Position numbers and translations under genes: made by a program | NCBI GenBank assembly: GCA_017405875.1 | Contig: JAFQZM010000011.1 | Span: 1-37,078, forward strand | Origin: a bacterium | GTDB taxonomy: Bacteria > UBP6 > UBA1177 | DNA length: 37,078 bases | Direction: 5' to 3' | Shown: positions 1-8,936 of the stretch, piece after piece | Position numbering within the stretch: the first letter of the stretch is position 1 | How the letters are laid out: each line of letters starts with the position of its first letter | The notes under the pieces: generated by a model | Told to the model about the DNA's origin: nothing | Seen by the model: the letters and a program-made list of their open reading frames with translations, nothing else | Databases searched by the model: none

Positions 1-275
1 AACGGTGTTTTGATTGTGTTTTCGTTGTAGCGCAGATCAAGACACTCGACTTTTTCAGGTGAGTCTGAATCGGAATCAGCATCCGATGTTTCATCAGAAT
101 TATCAACAATTTCAGTTTCTCGAGTGTCGGAGTCATCATCCCTAATTTCTGAATCCTGCGTGTCTGTGTCAACATCAGGAATAGAATCGGAATCATTTGA
201 AGAGTTGGAAGAGGAACAGGAAAATAGGAAAAACAACCATGAAACAATTAAAAATATTTTCAAATGTCCGGGCAT
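1..275 (-). CDS. Partial lipoprotein with Asp/Ser-rich linker (5' end only)
   Basis: The reading frame starts at an ATG at 275, about 6 bases after a strong GGAGG ribosome binding site, and stays open to the left edge. The product begins with a short hydrophobic signal segment ending in L-F-S-C, a good lipobox, followed by a serine-rich stretch. A long linker of alternating Asp, Ser, Glu and Thr follows, and then a more ordinary sequence begins with V-E-C-L-D-L-R-Y. It is therefore predicted to be an exported lipoprotein with an acidic spacer after the acylated cysteine. The functional domain lies outside the window, so its role is unknown. The linker style matches the lipoproteins at 19734 and 22835. 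A likely promoter lies just upstream, between this gene and the RND pump gene. Confidence 0.75.
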   Translation of the reverse strand, partial: MPGHLKIFLIVSWLFFLFSCSSSNSSNDSDSIPDVDTDTQDSEIRDDDSDTRETEIVDNSDETSDADSDSDSPEKVECLDLRYNENTIKTP

Positions 276-314
276 TAAACCTCCGAAGAATGATGGTTTA
301 AAACATCTTTGAGC

Positions 315-342
315 AGTTTAATTTTTGTTCAGATAGTGTCAA
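315..342 (-). promoter_or_regulatory. Predicted sigma-70-type promoter for the left-edge lipoprotein
   Basis: Reading the minus strand, a perfect TTGACA (337-342) is followed after 16 bases by TAAACT (315-320). The position, 40 bases upstream of the ATG at 275 and after the RND gene stop, suits separate transcription of the lipoprotein. Assigned by eye. Confidence 0.45.
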
Positions 343-371
343 GGAAGAGCGGGCTTTTTCTTTTCCGGAAT

Positions 372-3300
372 TTATCTCAGGTGAAGTTTTACGAGGATGC
401 TGTCAACGACCGCATAGACGCTGGGGACGAGAACGAGAGTGATGAGTGTCGAAACGGTGAGACCGAAAACTACGGCTGTTCCCATCGGGCTGAACATAGC
501 CGAACCTTCGCCGCTCATAAGCATCATCGGGACCATACCGAAAATAGTGGTCATAGCCGTCATGAGAATAGGTCTCAGACGCTTTCCGCCTGCGATGACA
601 AGAGCGTCATGCGTCGAAAGTGAATCTCGCTCTTTGATTTGCTTCATGTAGTCGATAAGAACGATTGCGTTGTTTACAACGATACCGACAAGGATGATCA
701 TTCCTAAGAACGCGGGCATCGAAAGAGATTTACCCATTACGAAAAGTCCGACGAGAACACCGGATATGCCGAACGGGATCGAGAAGAGGATTACAAACGG
801 GTCAATGAACGATTCAAACTGAGCTGCCATTACGAGGAAGACGAGGATGACGCCGAGGAGAAGAAGGGCAAGAAGGTCGCCTGTCGTATCCTGCTGCTGC
901 TTCATGTTGCCGCCGTATTCGACACCGATATCGGCCGGAAGGTCGATGTTTTTGAATGCCTGAAGAACCTGCGGGAAGATTTTTCCGACTGCGATATCGT
1001 CTTCGAGATTGGCCGAAACAGTGACCATTCTTTCACGGTTGAGCCTGTTTACGACAAGCGAAGTAAGACCATCGGTGATTTCAGCCACATCTTTGAGTTT
1101 TACGACTGTTCCGTTCAAAGTCTTGAGTTCCATTTCCTTGAGCTGTTCGATGTTGGAGCGGTCTCCTTTCTGATATTTTACGACGATGTCGTATTCCTGT
1201 CCGTTGTCTCTGTAGACCGAAGCAGTCTGGCCGTAGAACGAGTATCTGACAGCCATCGCTATCTGCGCCATTTTAAGTCCGACTTTGCTTGCGCGGACTC
1301 TGTCGACCTTGATCGAGATCTCGGGTTTGAGAACATCGGCGTCGTTCGTGACGTCGGTGAGTCCGGGGATCTTCAGAAGTTCGCTCTGGAGTTTTGCCGC
1401 ATACTCGGAGTTCTTCTCGAAACTCTTGTTGAGGAGCTTGATCGTTATCGGTTTTTCCGACATGCCCATGCCGTTTCCGCCTGTCTGGAAATCGGCTTTT
1501 TCGATGCCGGCGACTTCGGTGGTTATTCTTTTACGGATACCTTTTGCATACTGTCTGACAGTGATGTCGCGGTAGTTCGTCGAAATGAGTTTCGCACCTA
1601 TTGTCGCCGTGTTGGTTCCTTCGATCTTCTGCGACATACCGCTGTTGTTCGAACCGCCGCGGACATATGTTCTTGTTAAATGTTCAAGCGGGATCTCCTC
1701 GCGGATGATACGCTCGATGTGCTGAGCTGCTTTCAAAGTCTCTTCGATTCTTGTTCCCTGCGGGAGCTCGATATCAATCTGGAGCGAACCCTGATCATCT
1801 TCAGGCATGAAGTCAAGACCTACGATCGGAACAAGCATCAAAGAAGCGATAAAGAGAGCTACTGCTACGAAAATGGTGGTCTTTTTGAAGCGCAGAGTCT
1901 TTTCTATCACTTTGGAATAAATACTTTCGGCGGTCGAGAGAAATTTTTCTCCGGCGCGATAGATTATGTTCTGCTTTTTCGGTTTTTCTTCAATGATTAT
2001 ATTGCCGTTTTCATCGTGTTTCGCCTCTTTGAGTATCTTCGAGCAGACCATCGGCGTAAGAAGCATTGCGGACATGAGCGATGCTGTGAGAGTGAGGATG
2101 ATAACGCCTGCAAGCTGGGCAAAGAATATGCTGATGATGCCGCTGACAAAGAAGAGCGGAGCGAAAATTACGATCGTGGTGAGGGTCGAGGCTACGATTG
2201 CGCTGCCGACCTCGCTCGCACCTTTGATCGCAGCTTCCTTTTTGGTTTCTCCCTGTTCCAGATATCTTGTGATGTTGTCCAGAACAACGATCGAGTTGTC
2301 AACGACCATACCGACTGCAAGGCAGAGAGACATGAGCGAGACCATGTTCAGTGTGTAGCCGAAACCGTAGAGGAACGCGAACGCGATGATCATCGAAGCC
2401 GGTATCGAAAGGATGACGATGAGGCTCGAGCGGATCCTCCGCAGGAAGAAAACGACGACGAGCATGACGCAGATCATAGCGGTGAGGACTGAATCTGTGA
2501 GGTTGCCTACCATGCTCAGGATGTATTCGGAGTTGTCTCGGATGATGTCGATATGCATTCCTTTCGGAAGTCTTCCGTTCATCTCTTCAATTCTTTTTCT
2601 GACGGCATCGGCAATGGCGACAGTGTTTGCGCCCGACTGCTTCTGGACCATCATGAAAACCATGTATTTTCCGTTGTTGAGACCGAACTGACGCGTGTCG
2701 TCGGCACCCCAGAAGACTCTTGCAACATCTTTGATCCGGATAATGCCGAGCGGAGTATTGGCGATGATCGTTTCTGCGACATCGTCAATATCTTCGTATT
2801 CGCCGGGGACACGTAGAGTGTAGTCGAAAGAGCCGATCTGCATGTTTCCGCCTGGAACGGAGAGGTTTTCCGCCGCGATAACCGATGAAATGTCGCTGAC
2901 CGAAAGGCCGAGGGAAGCAAGTTTCTGTTTGTCGGCTGCGATGATGATCTGTTTTTCCATCGCGTTGAAAAGAGCTACTGAACCGACACCCGGGATTCGC
3001 TCGATCGGATTCTGAATGTAATCCTCGATGATCTCTTTCTGAAAGCGGATGTCCTCTTCCTCAGAAGTGATTGCCATGAAAAGAATAGGCATCATGCTCA
3101 TGTCGATCTTGAATATACGCGGATCATCAACGTTGTCGGGAAGGTAGCTTCGCACCATGTTGATTTTGTCACGGATCGAGTTTGTTGCTTCGGCAAGATC
3201 GACCCCGTATTCGAACTCGCAGCTTACCGTGGAGAGGTTTTCCATCGACTTGCTGTGGAGGTTTTTCAGGTTCTCGACCGAGGAAAGTGCCGATTCAAGG

Positions 3301-3497
3301 ACTTTTGTGATTTTTTCCTCGACTTCTTCCGAGCCTGCGCCTTCATAGATCGTGATGATTGAGATATAGGGGATCTCGATATCGGGCATGAGGTCGATCG
3401 GAAGGTCGGTAAGCGAGTAGAGACCGAAAAGAGTCATCATCAGAAATATGACCGAGACTAAAACCGGCCTTTTGACTGCAATTTGAGGAATACTCAT
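372..3497 (-). CDS. RND-family efflux pump inner-membrane transporter (HAE1/AcrB-like)
   Basis: At 1041 residues the protein has the usual size of an AcrB-type resistance-nodulation-division pump. It starts with the typical P-Q-I-A-V-K-R-P-V cytoplasmic stretch and first membrane helix. A large periplasmic loop follows, then a block of helices from about residue 330, a second periplasmic loop from about 560 and a second helix block from about 870. The TM4 proton-relay region reads V-G-M-V-V-D-N-S-I-V-V, so the second Asp of the AcrB Asp-Asp pair is Asn. The TM10 region reads V-G-I-V-V-N-N-A-I-V and lacks the AcrB lysine, as in the non-AcrB HAE1 branches. GGAGG precedes the ATG. It is the last gene of the tolC-tetR-adaptor-RND operon, 12 bases after the adaptor gene. 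It should export hydrophobic compounds through the adaptor and TolC-like channel by proton antiport; the substrate is unknown. Confidence 0.93.
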   Translation of the reverse strand: MSIPQIAVKRPVLVSVIFLMMTLFGLYSLTDLPIDLMPDIEIPYISIITIYEGAGSEEVEEKITKVLESALSSVENLKNLHSKSMENLSTVSCEFEYGVDLAEATNSIRDKINMVRSYLPDNVDDPRIFKIDMSMMPILFMAITSEEEDIRFQKEIIEDYIQNPIERIPGVGSVALFNAMEKQIIIAADKQKLASLGLSVSDISSVIAAENLSVPGGNMQIGSFDYTLRVPGEYEDIDDVAETIIANTPLGIIRIKDVARVFWGADDTRQFGLNNGKYMVFMMVQKQSGANTVAIADAVRKRIEEMNGRLPKGMHIDIIRDNSEYILSMVGNLTDSVLTAMICVMLVVVFFLRRIRSSLIVILSIPASMIIAFAFLYGFGYTLNMVSLMSLCLAVGMVVDNSIVVLDNITRYLEQGETKKEAAIKGASEVGSAIVASTLTTIVIFAPLFFVSGIISIFFAQLAGVIILTLTASLMSAMLLTPMVCSKILKEAKHDENGNIIIEEKPKKQNIIYRAGEKFLSTAESIYSKVIEKTLRFKKTTIFVAVALFIASLMLVPIVGLDFMPEDDQGSLQIDIELPQGTRIEETLKAAQHIERIIREEIPLEHLTRTYVRGGSNNSGMSQKIEGTNTATIGAKLISTNYRDITVRQYAKGIRKRITTEVAGIEKADFQTGGNGMGMSEKPITIKLLNKSFEKNSEYAAKLQSELLKIPGLTDVTNDADVLKPEISIKVDRVRASKVGLKMAQIAMAVRYSFYGQTASVYRDNGQEYDIVVKYQKGDRSNIEQLKEMELKTLNGTVVKLKDVAEITDGLTSLVVNRLNRERMVTVSANLEDDIAVGKIFPQVLQAFKNIDLPADIGVEYGGNMKQQQDTTGDLLALLLLGVILVFLVMAAQFESFIDPFVILFSIPFGISGVLVGLFVMGKSLSMPAFLGMIILVGIVVNNAIVLIDYMKQIKERDSLSTHDALVIAGGKRLRPILMTAMTTIFGMVPMMLMSGEGSAMFSPMGTAVVFGLTVSTLITLVLVPSVYAVVDSILVKLHLR

Positions 3498-3509
3498 TTT
3501 TTCCTCCGC

Positions 3510-4652
3510 TTAATTTCTGTTTTCGATGACTGTTACGGACTGGCCTTCCTCGAGCTGTCTTCCGCCGCCGACAACGATCTCCTCGTTTCCGTCAAGTCCG
3601 TTTCTGATAATCGAGAATCCTTCGACGGAGCCGCCCATCGTGACATCTTTTGAGTAGACTTTGTTGTCGTCTGTTTTGTAGTAAACCGTTCCGACTTCGT
3701 TGTCGCGGGTGAAAATCGAGTTTCTGGGAACTACGAGATGCTCTCTTTCAGGCAGTGTTATCTTTGCGCGGACAGTCATGCCGGGTTTGTAGAGATGTTC
3801 TTTGTTGTCGAAAACGAATTCAACTTTTACGCTGCTTGTAGCCGAATCGACTTTACTGTTGATGTAGTTCACTTTTGCGGTCTCCTTTCTGTCGGGATAA
3901 GCGTCAAATGTGATCTCTGCTGTCGAATCTTTCGTTATGCCGTAGATCTCAAGTTCGCTGATGTAAAGATTGACTTTGAGTTTATCTGTCTGGACGATCT
4001 CGAACATAGGCATCGCGGGGCTTGCCATTTCGCCGATTTCACCCCGTTTCATCGAGATGTAGCCGTCGAACGGAGCTTTTATCGTAGTGTAGGCAAGCTG
4101 GTTGTTGTAGTTGTTGAGCGAACTTTTTGCCATTTCTACCTGCGCTTTTGCCGCAGCGAGACCTGCTTCGGTCTGCTTGTAGCCTGATTCCACCGATTCA
4201 AAGTCGCTTTCGGAGATCGAACCCTGTTTTTTGAGCTTTTTGTAACGCTCGTAGTCGTTGCTCATTTTTTCAAAAGCAGCTTCCGCCTGCATTACGCCTG
4301 CTTCAGCAGCCTGGACCTGCGCTTCCGCCGCCTTTTTGCCTACCATGTAGTCGGTTTTGTCAAGCTGTGCCAGAGCCTGTCCCGCTTTTACTTTGTCGCC
4401 TTCCTGAACTATGAATTTTACGATATTCGCCGAAACTTTCGGTGTGATGGTCGCTACTTTGAAAGCAGTTGTCGTCGAAGAACTGTCGAATGTCTCCGAG
4501 AATTTTCTTACTTCGGGCTTTGTGATTACTACAGCCTGTGAAAGCTCTTCACCTTTTTCCAATTTCGGTTTTCTTTTGCATGAAACCGATGATACAAGAG
4601 TGAGCGTGATGACGAGAAACATAATGACTGCGAACCTGAAATTGAATTTCAT
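3510..4652 (-). CDS. RND periplasmic adaptor subunit (membrane fusion protein, HlyD/AcrA-like)
   Basis: The 380-residue product begins with a hydrophobic signal segment ending S-S-V-S-C at Cys25. This is probably a lipoprotein signal, although the -3 residue is Ser and so not ideal. It then has the adaptor layout: a lipoyl/barrel-sandwich half (V-Q-E-G-D-K-V-K-A-G-Q-A-L-A), a long alanine-rich coiled-coil hairpin at about 110-180, the second lipoyl half (I-K-A-P-F-D-G-Y-I) and beta-barrel and membrane-proximal domains. I chose the ATG at 4652 because GGAGGAAAC lies directly before it; a TTG 12 bases upstream overlaps that ribosome binding site. It joins the RND pump downstream to the TolC-like channel encoded upstream. 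The gap to the tetR-like gene is 12 bases. Confidence 0.9.
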   Translation of the reverse strand: MKFNFRFAVIMFLVITLTLVSSVSCKRKPKLEKGEELSQAVVITKPEVRKFSETFDSSSTTTAFKVATITPKVSANIVKFIVQEGDKVKAGQALAQLDKTDYMVGKKAAEAQVQAAEAGVMQAEAAFEKMSNDYERYKKLKKQGSISESDFESVESGYKQTEAGLAAAKAQVEMAKSSLNNYNNQLAYTTIKAPFDGYISMKRGEIGEMASPAMPMFEIVQTDKLKVNLYISELEIYGITKDSTAEITFDAYPDRKETAKVNYINSKVDSATSSVKVEFVFDNKEHLYKPGMTVRAKITLPEREHLVVPRNSIFTRDNEVGTVYYKTDDNKVYSKDVTMGGSVEGFSIIRNGLDGNEEIVVGGGRQLEEGQSVTVIENRN

Positions 4653-4664
4653 TGTTTCCTCCAA

Positions 4665-5348
4665 TTAATTTTTATCTTTAAATGTCGTTTTTATCAAAGC
4701 GTCTATTCCGCTGATAATGAAGGCGGAAAACTCTTCATTAGTTGTTTTTTCAAGGATTTCTCCCGAAAATTTCATCTTCGGTCCTTCCGTTGCCGAAACA
4801 GTCTCTTCTTTCCTTATTTTGAAAAGCATGATCAGAAATCCTGAAATCATAGTGGAAACCGTTATGGCAACTTTGACGATACGCGGGTCGTCCTTTTCTC
4901 TGCCGGAGTATGCTGAGATCATCCCGCAAAGTATCTCAAGCTCCCTGTCGCGGTCGATTTTGATTTCGCGGATAAGATCGGGGATCGTCGTGACATATTT
5001 CTGTACTTCGCGTGCTGTATCTTCCGAAAATTCGAAAAGAGCGCGCATTTCATCGTCTTTTGCCACGACTGAGAACGAAAAATCGCAGTAAGCTTTGATT
5101 TTTTCGGCAGGATTTACAGCCTTTTTCATCATTGCCTCGCATTTTCCGTTCATTTTGTCGCGGAAATACCTGTAAGTCGCAATGATGAGGGCTTCTTTCG
5201 AATTAAAGTAATAGTAAAGCGCCGATTTCGTGAGCCCCGATTTTTCTGCAACATCGTTCAAGGTGACCTTTTCTATGCCGTACTGCTGCATGAGCGAGAC
5301 AAAATTCCGAAGAATGATCTCCTTTTTCTGCTCGGTGGAGATTTTCAT
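4665..5348 (-). CDS. TetR/AcrR-family transcriptional regulator
   Basis: The 227-residue protein has an N-terminal TetR DNA-binding domain at about residues 8-55. The recognition region reads L-N-D-V-A-E-K-S-G-L-T-K-S-A-L-Y-Y-Y-F, followed by N-S-K-E-A-L, which is diagnostic for the family. The remainder is helical and variable and should be the ligand-binding and dimerisation domain. The start codon overlaps the TolC-like gene stop by one base (TGATG), implying translational coupling. The gene sits inside the efflux operon rather than divergently from it, so the repressor is probably made together with the pump and controls its own operon. I saw no clear operator palindrome. The inducing ligand is unknown. 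Confidence 0.9.
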   Translation of the reverse strand: MKISTEQKKEIILRNFVSLMQQYGIEKVTLNDVAEKSGLTKSALYYYFNSKEALIIATYRYFRDKMNGKCEAMMKKAVNPAEKIKAYCDFSFSVVAKDDEMRALFEFSEDTAREVQKYVTTIPDLIREIKIDRDRELEILCGMISAYSGREKDDPRIVKVAITVSTMISGFLIMLFKIRKEETVSATEGPKMKFSGEILEKTTNEEFSAFIISGIDALIKTTFKDKN

Positions 5349-6676
5349 CAGTTTCCTCCTTCAGTGATGCTGCCGTATTCTGTGCCTATCGTGATGGCGA
5401 GCGTGTGAAGTGCGACTTCATGTTCGTACATCGCGGTGAGAAGGCCGAGTTTTGCGCTTCTGAGCGAAAGCGAGGCTGCCAGAAGGTCGGTTTCGGTCGT
5501 CATTTTAGCTTTGTATTTGTCTTCTTCGATCCGCAGGTTTTCTTCAGCAGATTCGATTTCGCGCTTTGAGATTTCAATAGAGAGAGCCTTTGTCTCAACA
5601 TCGTTTTCAAGCTGCGTGAGCTGAAGCGAGAGCTGTTTTCTTGTCGCTGCGTTCTCAAGGCGTGTCTGAACTTTTTTGTGTTTTGACTGTTTGATGTCGA
5701 AAGCGGTTTTTCCCCAGTCGAAACCGATATTCCACGAAAGCTGTCCGCCGATGAAAACTGTATCTTCAGGCTTCATTGAGCCTGCATCCCAGTCTTTTTT
5801 GTAACCCGCTACAAGAGCTAAAGTCGGGATGAGCGGCTGAACCGCGAGCATTTCTGAATATTCGGAAATACTTTCGCTTTTTTCAAGAAGTTTATATTCA
5901 AGCCTGTTGTCGGTCATTATTTTTTCAAGCTGAGAATTGTCTGCCGAAAGATTTTTTTCGGTAACTTCCTTCTTTTCAAGTTCGAAAGAGTCCACCGGTT
6001 TGTTTATGAGAATGCCGATATTTCTTTTTATCAGGTTAGTGTTGCCTGTAACTGTCTGGATCTGCTGCTCAAGTTTTGTCATTTCGATCTCGATCTTGAG
6101 CACCGAACGCTTGTCAACGACGCCTGCATCGTAGAAGTTTTTCGCCTGTTCGTAATATTTCTGAAGCTGTTCCTTCGTTTCGTTTAAAATCTCCATGCTT
6201 TCGTTAAGCAGCTGATAGTTGTAGAAAAGGTTCATAACTTCGAGTTTGAGCTGGTCTTCAGAAAGTTCGCGCTGGAGTTTTGCGATGTCTTCTGCCGTTT
6301 CCAGACTTTTGTAGCCGTAGGAGACGCTCCAGAGCGGGGTTATCGGCTGAACGACCGTGATTCCGAGAGTTCTGCTCTTCTCAGGAAACGGCACAGTTAC
6401 AGGCTGAAATGTCGTCATATCAACACTTGAATAACCTTCTGGATTGTATTTCGGCATCCAGGTAAGAGCCACATCCAAGGTTGCAGTCGGCAGAAACGAG
6501 AAAACTGTTCCGTCCTTGCCGCTTTTCGCAGCCGCTTCGCTTTCCTGCATAGCCTTTATCTTATCGCTTTCCTTGAGTGTGCGGTCGATACAATCCTCAA
6601 GCGAAAGTGTTTCGGCAGCCGCATAAAAACAGGCAAACAAAATCAAAACTGCCGCCGTAAAATTTTTCAATCTCAT
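5348..6676 (-). CDS. TolC-like outer membrane efflux protein
   Basis: The 442-residue product has an N-terminal signal peptide ending near A-A-A-E. It then begins L-S-L-E-D-C-I-D-R-T-L, the usual opening of the outer membrane efflux protein (OEP) repeat. Two long helical, coiled-coil-rich halves fit the family, with the second half ending in A-L-H-T-L-A-I-T-I-G-T. I chose the ATG at 6676 because AGGAGG lies 6 bases before it; an in-frame ATG at 6700 has no such site. It is the first gene of the operon and should form the trimeric outer membrane channel for the RND pump and adaptor encoded downstream. Confidence 0.88.
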   Translation of the reverse strand: MRLKNFTAAVLILFACFYAAAETLSLEDCIDRTLKESDKIKAMQESEAAAKSGKDGTVFSFLPTATLDVALTWMPKYNPEGYSSVDMTTFQPVTVPFPEKSRTLGITVVQPITPLWSVSYGYKSLETAEDIAKLQRELSEDQLKLEVMNLFYNYQLLNESMEILNETKEQLQKYYEQAKNFYDAGVVDKRSVLKIEIEMTKLEQQIQTVTGNTNLIKRNIGILINKPVDSFELEKKEVTEKNLSADNSQLEKIMTDNRLEYKLLEKSESISEYSEMLAVQPLIPTLALVAGYKKDWDAGSMKPEDTVFIGGQLSWNIGFDWGKTAFDIKQSKHKKVQTRLENAATRKQLSLQLTQLENDVETKALSIEISKREIESAEENLRIEEDKYKAKMTTETDLLAASLSLRSAKLGLLTAMYEHEVALHTLAITIGTEYGSITEGGN

Positions 6677-6727
6677 GTTCCCTCCTGAATTTTTGAACAT
6701 TCGAGCAAAAAAGCCAAAAAACGCCGA

Positions 6728-6755
6728 TTTGTAACCAAAATAAAGACTGTGTCAA
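6728..6755 (-). promoter_or_regulatory. Predicted promoter of the efflux operon
   Basis: On the minus strand a perfect TTGACA (6750-6755) is followed by 16 bases and TACAAA (6728-6733), about 50 bases upstream of the tolC-like ATG. It is the natural site for control by the TetR-like repressor of the same operon, though no clear inverted repeat was seen over it. Confidence 0.45.
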
Positions 6756-6804
6756 TAGGTGTTGAGGAAAAAGTCGATAGTTATTTTATATTATTGATGA
6801 ATTT

Positions 6805-7488
6805 TTACAGTTTTGTTTCTTCGGAAAAGTGCCATTCGGACTGGAGACCGTCATTTTCGCTCGTTATTTCCATCTCGACGCCTTCAAATCCGTCGAAATT
6901 TTCGTTTGTCTTCATTGAGCCCGATATCGTTGTCCGGGTCTTTCCGATAGAGCCGCTACAGTTCAAATCGATTTTGTTTCCGTCATCTTTCATTGAAACG
7001 GAGTAAGAGCAGAGAAAGGATTGACCGCATGAGAAAAGATCCCAGCTTTGTCCGTCAAAAAGCGGATTGCGCGGCATGAAGTATACATAGTTGCGAAGAG
7101 CTGTCGGATAGTGCGGAACGAAATCTTCAGGGCAGTATGAAGTCGAAAGGTCGATTTTCTGCGAATAGGTGTCGCCTTTTATCAAAGGTTTGAGAACGGG
7201 ATCGAAATCACCTTCGGTTTTTCCTTCAAGAGTGAGGATGTTATTTGAAAAGCTTCTTTTCTCAAAAGCCGTGTAGCGGTTTTCGAAATTTGAGATTTTG
7301 CCCGATTTATAGGTTATTTTGCCGGTTTCAGTGATTTTTTTGTCAAGAACGGCTTCAGGTTTGAATTCAAAAACCGTTTGCTGTGAAAAATTGCCGCGGT
7401 AAATATAAACAGCCGCAATTATTGCAACGACTAAAATAAGTCTTTTCGACAATCTTTTGATGAGACTGTTATTGTTTTCAGGACTCAT
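6805..7488 (-). CDS. Unknown protein with N-terminal membrane anchor
   Basis: I do not recognise a family. The product is about 227 residues, starting M-S-P-E-N-N-N. Two possible starts (7488 and 7500) both lie inside the end of dnaB; I prefer 7488 because AGCAGG stands just before it. A basic stretch (K-R-L-S-K-R) is followed by one transmembrane helix (L-I-L-V-V-A-I-I-A-A-V-Y-I-Y). The rest, about 190 residues, looks beta-rich and extracytoplasmic, with four cysteines in the second half (Y-C-P-E, S-C-G-Q, L-C-S-Y and N-C-S-G) that could form disulphides. The overlap with dnaB makes it the last gene of the ribosomal protein-dnaB transcript. A periplasmic or surface role is inferred only from topology. 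Confidence 0.65.
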   Translation of the reverse strand: MSPENNNSLIKRLSKRLILVVAIIAAVYIYRGNFSQQTVFEFKPEAVLDKKITETGKITYKSGKISNFENRYTAFEKRSFSNNILTLEGKTEGDFDPVLKPLIKGDTYSQKIDLSTSYCPEDFVPHYPTALRNYVYFMPRNPLFDGQSWDLFSCGQSFLCSYSVSMKDDGNKIDLNCSGSIGKTRTTISGSMKTNENFDGFEGVEMEITSENDGLQSEWHFSEETKL

Positions 7489-8893
7489 TTGCCTGCTCAT
7501 AGCTGTCTGCAACAGGATCGAGCTGGAGGAATTTCATATAGTGCGGAACAAAGCGGAATTTGATGCTTCCGGTCGGTCCGTGCCTGTTTTTTTCAACGAA
7601 AATTTCGGCTTCGTTGTTTTTCTCTTCCTCTTTTTTTCTGTAGGCGTCTTCCCTGTGGATGAACATGACCATGTCGGCATCCTGCTCGATCGAACCGGAG
7701 TCCTTGAGATCGCTCAGCATCGGTTTGTTGCTGCTGAATTCAACTTTCCCGCCGCGGCGCTCCTCAATTTTTCTGTTGAGCTGCGCCATTGCGATTATCG
7801 GAATGCCGAGATCCTTCGCCAGTTTCTTGATGTTTTTCGAGTTGTATTCGACCTGACGGACTTTATCTTCTTTAAAAACATTGGAATCCATAAGCTGAAG
7901 GTAGTCGATGAAAATGCAGTCGAGTTTGTTCGGTCCCTGCCTCTTCGAATTCGGAGTTTTGCGGAGTTCCGCATCGAGTTTTTTCGCTTTCGAGCGGAGT
8001 TCCGGAATGGTGAGCGACGAAGATTCATCGATAAAAATAGGAAGGTCGGCGACATCGTCGAAATTCCCCCACAGTCTGTTCGTTTCATCGGGATCGAACT
8101 TCGCATTAAGCAGACTTTTTGAATTTATGCTGCACTCGATGCTGACGAACCTGTTCAGAATCTGCTGCGCCGGCATCTCAAGCGAAAAGAAAAGAACGTT
8201 GAGTCCCTGTTTCGCTATTGCAAGAGCCATATTTATCGCAAAACCTGTCTTTCCCATGCCGGGACGACCCGCAACGATGACCATGTCGCCCGGTTTCAGA
8301 CCGCTGCACATTGAGTCGAGGCGCGGATAACCCGATGAAATGCCGAGGAGCGAAGAACCTTTGCTTGACTGTTCCTGAATTCTTTCGAGCAGTTCTCCCA
8401 TAAGAGTTTTGAACGGCACCACCGAATTCGTATGCCTGCGGTTGCCGAGTGCGATAAGCTCGTTCGTCGTCTGGTCGGAAAGTTCGTCGAATTCGATTTT
8501 CTGACCGTATGATACGTCTATTGCGTTAGAGCAGATCCCGATCAGCGAACGGTGAAGCGACTTCTCGAGAATTATCGAGCAGTACTGCTGAAGCGTATCT
8601 TCAGAATATATCGGCGCGTTTTTTGCCAGATCGAAAACGAAAGATGCTTCCGGCGGATTCGGTATTTTTGCAAATTCGTCGATGACCGTGAGCGCGTCAG
8701 GAGTTCTCTGTGATTCGAAGATGGCTTTTATCGTGCGGAATACCGCCGCGTGGCGCTCCTGCGAGAAATCTTCGGGCAAAAGACCGAAACCTTCGATGTC
8801 GCCGTAAAGTTTGCCGTCGTTGAGGAGACATCCCAAAAGGGCGGCTTCTACATCGACATTTGAAGGGAGCATTCTGAGGGATGTATCTTCCAT
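7478..8893 (-). CDS. dnaB: Replicative DNA helicase DnaB
   Basis: The 471-residue product matches the size and layout of DnaB. It has an N-terminal helical DnaB domain (residues 10-110, starting with the typical N-V-D-V-E-A-A-L-L-G-C-L-L) and a RecA-like ATPase domain from about 180. The Walker A motif is G-R-P-G-M-G-K-T at 209-216, followed by F-F-S-L-E-M-P and the Walker B region I-F-I-D-Y-L-Q-L-M. The C-terminal part has D-L-K-D-S-G-S-I-E-Q-D-A-D, also diagnostic. It unwinds DNA at the replication fork as a hexameric ring on the lagging strand. It follows rplI by 43 bases, as in many bacterial genomes. AAGGAT lies 6 bases before the ATG. No intein is present. Confidence 0.97.
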   Translation of the reverse strand: MEDTSLRMLPSNVDVEAALLGCLLNDGKLYGDIEGFGLLPEDFSQERHAAVFRTIKAIFESQRTPDALTVIDEFAKIPNPPEASFVFDLAKNAPIYSEDTLQQYCSIILEKSLHRSLIGICSNAIDVSYGQKIEFDELSDQTTNELIALGNRRHTNSVVPFKTLMGELLERIQEQSSKGSSLLGISSGYPRLDSMCSGLKPGDMVIVAGRPGMGKTGFAINMALAIAKQGLNVLFFSLEMPAQQILNRFVSIECSINSKSLLNAKFDPDETNRLWGNFDDVADLPIFIDESSSLTIPELRSKAKKLDAELRKTPNSKRQGPNKLDCIFIDYLQLMDSNVFKEDKVRQVEYNSKNIKKLAKDLGIPIIAMAQLNRKIEERRGGKVEFSSNKPMLSDLKDSGSIEQDADMVMFIHREDAYRKKEEEKNNEAEIFVEKNRHGPTGSIKFRFVPHYMKFLQLDPVADSYEQANES

Positions 8894-8936
8894 GAAGAAT
8901 CCTTATGTTTTAAAGAAAAATTGTTCTAACAGATAA

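Noticed and set aside
1680-2492. A 270-residue open frame on the plus strand
   Set aside because: It lies antisense inside the RND pump gene and is rich in Asp, Arg and Glu repeats without domain features. It is a shadow of the real gene.
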